Under the pieces are notes generated by a model that saw nothing but the letters and a program-made list of their open reading frames with translations, ran no database searches and had not been told where the DNA came from. Below, piece by piece: positions 1 through 5,220 of a stretch of DNA of 5,220 nucleotides (its first letter is position 1; every line of letters starts with the position of its first letter). Position numbers and translations under genes: made by a program. The DNA is from an uncultured Acidimicrobiaceae bacterium (GTDB lineage: Bacteria; Actinomycetota; Acidimicrobiia; Acidimicrobiales; Microtrichaceae): assembly GCA_937868025.1 (NCBI GenBank), contig CALMLJ010000130.1:1-5220 (forward strand), given 5' to 3'.

Positions 1-2004
1 GTCGAGATCGAGTCGGAACAGGCGGTGCTCAACCGGCAGCTGGGCGACGCCCGTGTCGGCCTGGACTCCTTCGCTGCGGCCGGCCTCAAGGTCGCTCGCG
101 AGGAACTCGCCGAGTTGACGACCCTGGTCGGAGCATCGGCTCGCGCCTCGGCGCAGTCCAACCCGGTCCGCAGCGCGACGGCCGAACCGGGTCCGGCGAG
201 TTCGATCCGCGACGCCGCGACGCTCCGCGTCGAGCGGGATCGCATCGAGGGCCGGCTGTCGGTCCTCATCGAGCAGTCCGACCACCTCCGCCGCACCATC
301 AAGCAGTGGCGCGCCATCGATCCGACGCCGGTCCGTGAGGCGTACACCGCGCTCGCCGGCCGCACCGCGCCCCGGGGTGCCGTCGAGGCACCCGAGACCG
401 CCGAGAACGTCGAGCCCGTCGAGGCTGTCGAGAACATCGAGCCCGTCGAGTCGACCTGGGAGCCGTCGCCCGAGGCCCAGGCGCTCGCCGACGAGTGGGA
501 GGCCATCGACGCCCGCCTCGCCACCATCGACCCGCCCCGCGACCAGGGTCGGGAGCGGCTCGACGCGCTGACGTCGCGCCGCGACGCAACCTACGACGCC
601 ATGAAGTTGGCCGAGCGCAACCTCCGCCAGCCCGAGCTCGACCCGGCGACGGTCGACCGCCTCGAGACGATCCACGACGAGATCTTCGAGCTCAGCGGCC
701 GGACGTCACGCTTCGGTGCCGGCAAGCAACGTCGACGTCTCGAGCACCTGCGGGCCGAAGAGACGAAGCTCCTCGAGGAGCTCGGCTTCGACACGTGGAG
801 CTCCTACATCATGGGCATCACGTCGGCGGGGTCCGATCCCGCCCGTCGCCGTGACTACGAGAACGCCGTGCGTGCCTACGAACAGGCCGAGGCGGAGCTG
901 GAGCACGCCGCCAACGATCCGATCACCGTCGAGGTCGATCCGGAGTACAACGACCTGCAGCGTGCCCGCGCCGACCTGGTCCACCTCATCGAGGCGTTCC
1001 TCGGCACCGACGTCGGGGCCGATCCCGTGCCGGCGCTGCGCGCCGTCCGGGTCGAGGTCGCTGCGGTCGCCCCTCCCGCCGCCCTCCCTCGTTCGCAGCC
1101 AGCCGCCCCCGTTGCCCCGCTCGGAGACGTCGACGGCGACGCCGGCGAGCTCGGTCGGGCACTTCAGGAGGCCCTCGTCGGCACCGGAGCGAACCTGCCC
1201 GATCGCGAGCTCTCGCTGATCGAACTCACGTCGCTCGCCGCCGGCTGGCTGGAGACCATGGAGCAGCTGCCGCAGCGCATCTCGGCCGCCACCCAGCAGC
1301 GCGACGGGATCGAGGAGGAGATCAGCGAGCTGGCCGTCGAACTCGACGCCCTCCCTGACGAGGCCACCGTCGTCGATGCGCACCAGCCGGTCGAACCCGA
1401 CCCCGAGCCGGAACTCGGCGAGCCCGAGGAGACCCTCGAACTGATCGAGGCGCGTGCCCGGGTTGCCGAGGGCGAAGCGCGGGTTCGTGCCCACGAGGAG
1501 GCGGTCGCCCGCATCGCCGAGGTCGAAGCCGAGTACGAGCGTCTCCTCCAGCGGTCCCGTGAGCTCCAGAAGTCCCTCGCCGAACGCGAGCCCCGGGTCG
1601 CATCGCTGCTCGAGCAGCGCGTCGCCGCCCGCAACCGGCTCCGTCGTGCCGAGAACAACCGCAGCGCGGTCGAGTCGGCCCGGTGGGACAACCGCCACCA
1701 GACGTCGGACGAATCGTCCCGGTTCCTCGGAGGGTCGGCCGGCGCCGAGGCGGTCGAGTGGTACGTGCTGGCCCGCCTGGCGCAGCAGCGGTCGGTGTCC
1801 TTCGTCGGCTCGGTGCCGCTCGTGATCGACGACGCCTTCGCCAACTGGCCCGTCGAGGCGCTCGGCGACGTCTTCACCCGCCTCGAGCGCATGGGCGAGG
1901 TCATCCAGATCGTGTACCTCACCGACGACCCCGACGTCGGTGCGTGGGCCCGCAGCCTCGGCTCCGACCGGGCCCTCGTGCTCGACATGCGAGTGGCCTC
2001 CTAA
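1..2004 (+). CDS. SMC/YhaN-like coiled-coil ATPase, 5' end cut by the window edge
   Basis: The reading frame is open from base 1 to the TAA at 2002-2004 (667 codons). The first possible start, a GTG at 25, has no ribosome site and sits inside helical sequence, so the true start lies upstream. Counting from codon 1, most of the protein is charged, Glu/Arg/Leu/Ala-rich helix typical of long coiled coils (roughly codons 1-110, 155-330 and 425-565), broken by Pro/Glu-rich linkers near 120-155, 340-375 and 460-480. The C-terminal part looks like an ABC-type ATPase half: a signature-like GGSAGAEAVEW at 577-587, a Walker B strand PLVIDD ending in Asp610-Asp611, and a switch strand YLTDD near 639-643. 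No Walker A is present, as expected if the N-terminal half lies outside. Proteins of this build act on DNA ends, repair or chromosome structure; that role is inferred from the family. Confidence is high for a coding gene, moderate for the family, and low for a specific function. Confidence 0.85.
   Translation, partial: VEIESEQAVLNRQLGDARVGLDSFAAAGLKVAREELAELTTLVGASARASAQSNPVRSATAEPGPASSIRDAATLRVERDRIEGRLSVLIEQSDHLRRTIKQWRAIDPTPVREAYTALAGRTAPRGAVEAPETAENVEPVEAVENIEPVESTWEPSPEAQALADEWEAIDARLATIDPPRDQGRERLDALTSRRDATYDAMKLAERNLRQPELDPATVDRLETIHDEIFELSGRTSRFGAGKQRRRLEHLRAEETKLLEELGFDTWSSYIMGITSAGSDPARRRDYENAVRAYEQAEAELEHAANDPITVEVDPEYNDLQRARADLVHLIEAFLGTDVGADPVPALRAVRVEVAAVAPPAALPRSQPAAPVAPLGDVDGDAGELGRALQEALVGTGANLPDRELSLIELTSLAAGWLETMEQLPQRISAATQQRDGIEEEISELAVELDALPDEATVVDAHQPVEPDPEPELGEPEETLELIEARARVAEGEARVRAHEEAVARIAEVEAEYERLLQRSRELQKSLAEREPRVASLLEQRVAARNRLRRAENNRSAVESARWDNRHQTSDESSRFLGGSAGAEAVEWYVLARLAQQRSVSFVGSVPLVIDDAFANWPVEALGDVFTRLERMGEVIQIVYLTDDPDVGAWARSLGSDRALVLDMRVAS
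403..450 (+). repeat. Two-copy 21-bp direct repeat coding for an acidic linker
   Basis: Copies at 403-423 and 430-450 differ at one base (position 7, G versus A), with a 27-bp (nine-codon) period. They encode ENVEPVE and ENIEPVE within a Glu/Pro/Val-rich linker between two predicted helical segments of the ATPase. The repeat is in frame and looks like a small internal duplication in a flexible region, not a mobile element. Confidence 0.7.
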
Positions 2005-2018
2005 GTCGCCCGCCTCAC

Positions 2019-2067
2019 CGGTTCTGTCCTGCAGAACCGCCCCTCCAGGGGCGGATTCGCAGGACAG
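2019..2067 (+). terminator. Nested hairpins after the ATPase gene, candidate 3' end or terminator
   Basis: Three pairings can be drawn. Hairpin A: CGGTTCTG (2019-2026) with CAGAACCG (2032-2039), 8 perfect pairs, loop TCCTG. Hairpin B: CCGCCCC (2037-2043) with GGGGCGG (2048-2054), loop TCCA. Long hairpin C: CTGTCCTGC (2024-2032) with GCAGGACAG (2059-2067), 9 pairs, continued inward by GAA/TTC and then hairpin B, with single bulged A bases at 2033 and 2055. A and C cannot form together because both use 2024-2032. No run of T follows, so a classical intrinsic terminator is not shown, although many high-GC actinomycetes have terminators without a T tract. The element starts 14 nt after the ATPase stop codon and lies upstream of the next promoter, so it most likely marks the 3' end of the ATPase transcript. 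Confidence 0.5.
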
Positions 2068-2113
2068 TACGGGTGTCACACGCAATTGATCCGGGCCCTG
2101 CGCGGGGGACCGG

Positions 2114-2126
2114 TAGTGTCGACGGC
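2114..2126 (+). promoter_or_regulatory. Candidate leaderless promoter (-10 box) of the aminotransferase gene
   Basis: TAGTGT at 2114-2119 fits the TANNNT -10 pattern and is followed by 7 nt before the ATG at 2127, so transcription would start at or next to the A of the start codon. No Shine-Dalgarno sequence lies at a usable distance. No good -35 box is present at 16-18 nt; the nearest, TTGATC (2086-2091), is 22 nt upstream of the -10, which is too far for a standard sigma-70-type promoter. The matching arrangement at the tetR gene on the other strand supports the reading. Confidence 0.5.
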
Positions 2127-3305
2127 ATGGAGTTCCGGCGCATCACGTCCCTACCGCCGTATGTCTTCACCATCATCGACTCGCTCAAGATCGAGCAGCG
2201 ACGCGCTGGCAAAGACATCATCGACCTGGGGTTCGGCAACCCCGACCTGGCGTCCCCCGACGTCGCGGTGGACAAGCTGATCGAGGCGGCGCAGAACAGC
2301 CGGAACCACCGCTACTCGTCGAGCCGTGGCATCCCCAAGCTCCGCGAGGCGATCGCCGGGTACTACCAGCGTCGTTTCGGCGTCACGCTCGATCCCGAGA
2401 CCGAGGTCATCAACACGATCGGCGCCAAGGAGGGGTTCAGCCACCTCATGTGGACGCTCCTGCAGCCCGGCGACGCCGCGCTCGTGCCGTCGCCGAGTTA
2501 CCCGATCCACATCTACGGGCCGCTGCTGGCCGGGGCCGAGCTGCGCGAGTTGCCGATGATCAACGGCGCCGAGCAGTTCTTCGACGCCATGGTCGACACG
2601 TGGAAGTACAGCCTTCCCAAGCCGCGGGTGATCGTGTTGTCGTTCCCGCACAACCCCACGACCACGTGCGTCGACCTCGACTTCTTCCAGCGGGTCGTCG
2701 ACTTCGCCCGCGAGAAGGAGGTCGTGGTCGTCCACGACAACGCCTACGCCGACCTGGGCTTCGACGGCTACCAGCCGCCGTCGATCCTGCAGGCCGAGGG
2801 CGCGAAGGAGTGCGCCGTCGAGCTGTACTCGATGACCAAGTCGTTCTCGATGGCCGGTTGGCGTGTCGCGTTCATGTTGGGCAACCCCGAGGTCATCGCT
2901 GCGCTCGCCAAGCTCAAGAGCTACCTCGACTACGGCACGTTCCAGCCGATCCAGATCGCCGCGACCGTCGCCATCAACGAGGCACCCGACTTCCCGGCCG
3001 AACAGAACGCCATCTACCAGGTCCGGCGCGACACCCTCTGCGAGGGCCTCAACCGCATCGGATGGGAGATCGAGCCCCCGAAGGGCACGATGTTCGCGTG
3101 GGCGCCGATTCCCGAGCCCTACCGCGATCTCGGTTCGATCGAGTTCGCGAAGCTGCTCGTGACCGAGGCGGAGGTCGCGGTCTCGCCCGGTGTGGGGTTC
3201 GGCCCCGACGGCGACGGCCACGTCCGGTTCGCCATGATCGAGAACGAGCAGCGCACGGCCCAGGCCATCCGCAACCTGCGTCGTGCGCTCGTGAAACTGG
3301 GCTGA
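2127..3305 (+). CDS. alaC: AlaC-like PLP-dependent aminotransferase (fold type I)
   Basis: This 392-residue class I/II aminotransferase closely follows the sequence I recall for E. coli AlaC, which moves an amino group between alanine/pyruvate and glutamate/2-oxoglutarate. Shared landmarks: LPPYVF at 9-14, GFGNPD at 35-40, YSSSRGIPKLR at 63-73, IGAKEG at 98-103 (cofactor phosphate region), SYPIHIYG at 124-131, Asn176 in PHNPTT, Asp204 and Tyr207 in HDNAYAD (PLP ring contacts), Lys238 in TKSFSMAGWR (Schiff-base lysine) and Arg367 in HVRFAMIEN (substrate carboxylate). All expected catalytic residues are present and the length is normal, so the enzyme should be active and cytosolic. The frame is open upstream to about 1683, but ATG 2127 is chosen because homology begins there and the -10 box lies just before it. 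The exact amino-acid substrate could differ, since LL-diaminopimelate and methionine-type aminotransferases are relatives. The next gene follows 16 nt downstream. Confidence 0.93.
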   Translation: MEFRRITSLPPYVFTIIDSLKIEQRRAGKDIIDLGFGNPDLASPDVAVDKLIEAAQNSRNHRYSSSRGIPKLREAIAGYYQRRFGVTLDPETEVINTIGAKEGFSHLMWTLLQPGDAALVPSPSYPIHIYGPLLAGAELRELPMINGAEQFFDAMVDTWKYSLPKPRVIVLSFPHNPTTTCVDLDFFQRVVDFAREKEVVVVHDNAYADLGFDGYQPPSILQAEGAKECAVELYSMTKSFSMAGWRVAFMLGNPEVIAALAKLKSYLDYGTFQPIQIAATVAINEAPDFPAEQNAIYQVRRDTLCEGLNRIGWEIEPPKGTMFAWAPIPEPYRDLGSIEFAKLLVTEAEVAVSPGVGFGPDGDGHVRFAMIENEQRTAQAIRNLRRALVKLG

Positions 3306-3321
3306 TCGGCACCGTCGGCCG

Positions 3322-4452
3322 ATGGCGCACGTCGTCGAACGCATCGTCGCCATCGTCGTCGGCATCCTGCTGGTGGGTTGGGTGCTCGACGCCGCCATCC
3401 GCAACTTCCTGCTCCCACGGGCGAGCCGGGTACGGCTGACGCAGTGGATCAGTCGGGTCGTCGCTCGGGTGTTCAACCTGTTCGCCCGGCCCTCGCAGCC
3501 CTACGAGCGGCGCGACAAGGTCCTGGCCATGCGGCCACCCTTCACACTGCTGGCGTTCCAGGCCGTGTGGCTGTTCATCGTGTTCGTGGGCTTCGTGCTG
3601 ATCTTCTGGGGCGCGGCCGAGGAGGTGAGCTGGCGGACGGCGATGAACGAGAGCGGCTCGGCCCTGTTCACCCTCGGGTTCGCCACGCCCGAGAGCGGGG
3701 TGCCGTTCTTCGTGGTCTTCGCCGAGGCCGTCATCGGCCTGACGCTCACCGCGCTGCTCATCTCGTATCTGCCGACGATCTACGCGGCCTTCCAGAAGCG
3801 CGAGTTCATGGTCGCCAAGCTGGCCGTTCGCACCGGTAGCTCCGGGGCGCCGTGGCGGGCACTCTCGGTGGCGCACATCACCGGTTCGCTCGATTGGATG
3901 GACTCCTCGTTCTGGCAGGAGTGGGAGGACTGGTTCATCGACATCGCGGAGTCGCACACGTCGCTGACGATCCTCAACTTCTACCGGTCGCCGGACCCGT
4001 CGAACCACTGGATCTCGGCGGCACGCACGGTGCTCGACATGGCAGCGCTGCGGATTGCCGCGGTCGATCGGCCGACGACCGTCGGGCCACAGATCGCGAT
4101 CCGTAACGGCACGATCGCTCTACGCGTCTTGGCCCGCCACTTCCGCATCGAGCACGACCCGGACCCTCAGCCCCACCACCCGATCTCGCTCACCCGTGAG
4201 CACTTCGACGTGGCCTGCCGGATGATGGAGGAGTCGGGCGTGCCGATCGTCGCCGACCGCGATGCGGCGTGGATCGCGTTCGCCGGCTGGCGGGTCAACT
4301 ACGACACGATCATCGAGCAGGCCGCGGTGGCGTTCATGGCGCCGCCGTCGCCGTGGGACACCATCGCCGATGCGCAACCGGTGGATGCAGCGCTGTTCCC
4401 CAAGGCCGCAGGCGGGGCAATCGTCGGCGCCGGCGACGACTCGCCGCTCTGA
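3322..4452 (+). CDS. Membrane protein with potassium-channel-like pore loop and unknown C-terminal domain
   Basis: This protein of 376 residues has hydrophobic segments at about 5-26, 74-97 and 127-150. Between the last two is a re-entrant pore-loop-like stretch, SGSALFTLGFATP (111-123). The layout of membrane helix, short P-loop and helix followed by a cytosolic tail resembles the two-helix core of potassium channels (Ion_trans_2 type), preceded by one extra helix. The filter reads TLGFA instead of the usual TVGYG or TLGYGD, so potassium selectivity is doubtful. Residues 155-376 are soluble and rich in Trp and His, with a notable segment at about 185-240 (W192, W198, W201, W204, W230). No Rossmann GxGxxG is visible, so it is not an obvious RCK/TrkA-N domain. 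Channel-like is inference; a pore-derived sensor or a non-conducting membrane protein is also possible. The ATG at 3322 lacks a Shine-Dalgarno sequence and lies 16 nt after the aminotransferase stop, suggesting co-transcription and perhaps re-initiation. Confidence 0.82.
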   Translation: MAHVVERIVAIVVGILLVGWVLDAAIRNFLLPRASRVRLTQWISRVVARVFNLFARPSQPYERRDKVLAMRPPFTLLAFQAVWLFIVFVGFVLIFWGAAEEVSWRTAMNESGSALFTLGFATPESGVPFFVVFAEAVIGLTLTALLISYLPTIYAAFQKREFMVAKLAVRTGSSGAPWRALSVAHITGSLDWMDSSFWQEWEDWFIDIAESHTSLTILNFYRSPDPSNHWISAARTVLDMAALRIAAVDRPTTVGPQIAIRNGTIALRVLARHFRIEHDPDPQPHHPISLTREHFDVACRMMEESGVPIVADRDAAWIAFAGWRVNYDTIIEQAAVAFMAPPSPWDTIADAQPVDAALFPKAAGGAIVGAGDDSPL

Positions 4453-4477
4453 TCGGCAGCGCTCAGCGGGCGCCGAT
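4452..4477. terminator. Weak inverted repeat across the convergent gene ends
   Basis: ATCGGC (4452-4457) pairs with GCCGAT (4472-4477) around a 14-nt loop. It spans the stop region of the channel-like gene and the last codons of tetR on the other strand. Six pairs, a long loop and no T tract make it a weak candidate for a bidirectional terminator. It is recorded because only 10 nt separate the two converging genes and nothing else there could end transcription. Confidence 0.22.
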
Positions 4478-5077
4478 GCCGCGGAGACAGAAGTCGACGG
4501 CCACCTGGGCGATCGCGTCGGGATCCTGGCCCTGTTCGTTGATGTACACCGCAGTGAGGTTGGTGCTCACGCCGAGGATCGCGTACGCCAGCTGCTCGGG
4601 ATCGCCCTCGGGGATGAGGCCCTCGACCATGGCCTCCTTGATGAGCGGCATGGCGTCGCCGACGAGTCGAGAGCGGCCGTGGCGGATCAGGTGAGCGAAC
4701 CGTTCGTCGGTCTGGGCGAAGTCGACGAGCTTGGCGAGGTCACGATGTTCGAACGACCAGTGCACCGCGGCCCGAATGCCCTGCTCCATCCGCTCGATCG
4801 GGTCGGGGAGATCGGAAACAGCACGTTGCTGGCGCCGCCGCAGGTCCTTTTGTGCGTCGCGCAGGATCTCCTCGAAGAGCATCTCCTTCGAGTCGAAGTA
4901 CCAGTAGAAGACGCCCTTGCCCACGCCGAGGCCGTCGACGATGTCGGCCACCGACGTCGGGTGGTACCCGTCGGCGGCGAACTTGGCGGTCGCCAGCTCG
5001 ATGAGCTGGAGGCGGCGCTGCGTTCCCCGCGGCGTCAGCCGACGCTTCTCGGGACGCGGCGTGTCGTCGCTGGGCAT
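4463..5077 (-). CDS. TetR-family transcriptional repressor
   Basis: This protein has 204 residues, the normal length for TetR regulators. After a basic, Pro-rich lead of about 18 residues, the N-terminal DNA-binding domain spans roughly 20-67: helix 1 QLIELATAKFAADGY, helix 2 SVADIVDGLGV, then recognition helix and anchor GKGVFYWYFDSKEMLFEEIL (53-72), the hallmark TetR pattern. The remaining residues form the helical ligand-binding and dimerisation domain, which varies with ligand, so the effector cannot be named. The start codon at 5077 is fixed by a promoter whose -10 box ends 6 nt before it, giving a leaderless message. A perfect 18-bp palindrome over its own -35 box points to autorepression as a dimer. 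It converges with the channel-like gene 10 nt away, so control of that gene would need another operator; none like it is seen at 2005-2126 or 3306-3321. The likeliest further target is a gene beyond the right edge. Confidence 0.93.
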   Translation of the reverse strand: MPSDDTPRPEKRRLTPRGTQRRLQLIELATAKFAADGYHPTSVADIVDGLGVGKGVFYWYFDSKEMLFEEILRDAQKDLRRRQQRAVSDLPDPIERMEQGIRAAVHWSFEHRDLAKLVDFAQTDERFAHLIRHGRSRLVGDAMPLIKEAMVEGLIPEGDPEQLAYAILGVSTNLTAVYINEQGQDPDAIAQVAVDFCLRGIGAR

Positions 5078-5083
5078 GCGCCG

Positions 5084-5112
5084 AAGCTACGGACCCTTGA
5101 CCGCGCGGTCAA
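5084..5112 (-). promoter_or_regulatory. tetR promoter, leaderless, with 17-nt spacer
   Basis: Read on the minus strand: -35 box TTGACC (5112-5107), an exact 17-nt spacer (5106-5090), -10 box TAGCTT (5089-5084), then 6 nt (CGGCGC) to the ATG at 5077. The -35 matches five of six consensus bases, the -10 fits TANNNT, and the spacing is optimal. The predicted start point falls on or beside the A of the start codon, so the message would have no leader and needs no ribosome-binding site; none is seen. Confidence 0.72.
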
Positions 5113-5113
5113 G
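5096..5113. promoter_or_regulatory. Perfect 18-bp palindrome, likely TetR operator
   Basis: CTTGACCGCGCGGTCAAG is a perfect inverted repeat with no spacer. It lies 18 nt upstream of the tetR start codon and contains the promoter's -35 hexamer in its right half. TetR dimers typically bind palindromes of this size next to their own gene, and binding here would block RNA polymerase directly. Because it is symmetric it also places a TTGACC on the plus strand (5097-5102), but no TANNNT box follows at 16-18 nt, so it does not form a rightward promoter by itself. Confidence 0.75.
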
Positions 5114-5220
5114 AGAGCGCGGCGCCGTCGCACCGTGTGGGGTCGTGTGGGCGGGTCACGAGACGGCGGCCACGCGCTCGTGGTTCATCGTCCGTTGACA
5201 TCGCACCTTCATTGCAGTCA
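5114..5220. other. Intergenic tail to the right edge with possible outward -35 box
   Basis: No convincing gene is visible here. An 8-bp direct repeat, CGTGTGGG, occurs at 5134-5141 and 5144-5151, a 10-bp period close to one helical turn. CCACG (5170-5174) and CGTGG (5179-5183) form a short inverted repeat. TTGACA at 5195-5200 is an exact consensus -35 hexamer on the plus strand; with a 17-nt spacer its -10 box would begin at 5218 and run past the edge, so a rightward promoter can be neither confirmed nor excluded. A short minus-strand frame ending at TGA 5158-5156 could be the tail of a gene entering from the right, but its 20 or so residues show nothing recognisable. Confidence 0.3.

Noticed and set aside
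25..27. GTG as the start of the ATPase gene
   Set aside because: The frame is open to the left edge, no ribosome site or -10 box precedes it, and the protein would lack the Walker A half that its C-terminal motifs require.
706..2085. Long minus-strand open frame (459 codons) opposite the ATPase gene
   Set aside because: It is antisense to a gene with clear motor motifs and helical heptads. Long open antisense frames are expected in GC-rich DNA with biased third positions, and its translation is Gly/Asp/Val/Arg-rich with no motif.
1683..2126. Upstream in-frame extension of the aminotransferase frame
   Set aside because: It overlaps the ATPase coding sequence, its translation is Arg/Pro/Gly-rich noise, and homology to AlaC begins at the ATG at 2127, right after a -10 box.
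2151..3476. Long minus-strand open frame (441 codons) opposite the aminotransferase
   Set aside because: It is antisense to a confidently identified enzyme; the translation is low-complexity Arg/Asp/Val-rich sequence and the frame runs across two real genes.
4292..4297. GGTCAA half-site inside the channel-like gene as a second TetR operator
   Set aside because: Only one half of the palindrome is present and it is deep within coding sequence, so it is expected by chance.
4917..5198. Plus-strand open frame of 93 codons over the 5' end of tetR
   Set aside because: It is antisense to the TetR DNA-binding domain and crosses its promoter; no ribosome site and no recognisable sequence.

Overview
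The window is GC-rich bacterial DNA with strong G/C third-position bias. Two genes start on an ATG that lies 6-7 nt after a TANNNT -10 box, with no Shine-Dalgarno sequence, which is the pattern of leaderless transcripts. Together with the protein sequences this suggests a high-GC actinomycete-type genome, possibly an Acidimicrobiia-like lineage. That placement is an impression from composition and promoter style, not a phylogenetic result.

Layout, left to right. (1) Bases 1-2004, plus strand: the C-terminal two thirds or so of a large coiled-coil ATPase of the SMC/RecN/YhaN type, cut by the left edge. (2) Bases 2005-2126: an intergenic gap with nested, mutually exclusive hairpins (2019-2067) and a leaderless promoter. 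(3) Bases 2127-3305, plus: a PLP-dependent aminotransferase very like Escherichia coli AlaC (glutamate-pyruvate aminotransferase). (4) Bases 3322-4452, plus: a membrane protein with three hydrophobic segments and a potassium-channel-like pore loop whose filter is degenerate (TLGFA), followed by a soluble domain of about 220 residues that I do not recognise. It lies 16 nt after the aminotransferase and probably shares its transcript. (5) Bases 4463-5077, minus: a TetR-family repressor, convergent with the channel gene across a 10-nt gap. (6) Bases 5078-5220: the tetR control region, with a textbook -35/-10 promoter, a perfect 18-bp palindrome over the -35 box, and a possible second -35 box at the right edge.

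How the genes relate: only the aminotransferase and channel-like genes look like one transcription unit. The ATPase upstream has its own 3' end (hairpins), and the TetR regulator is separated by orientation. Its unseen right-hand neighbour is the likeliest additional target. I see no tRNA, rRNA, CRISPR array, insertion sequence or phage feature, and no clear multi-gene defence or biosynthetic system. The least explained items are the pore-loop protein and the competing hairpins.
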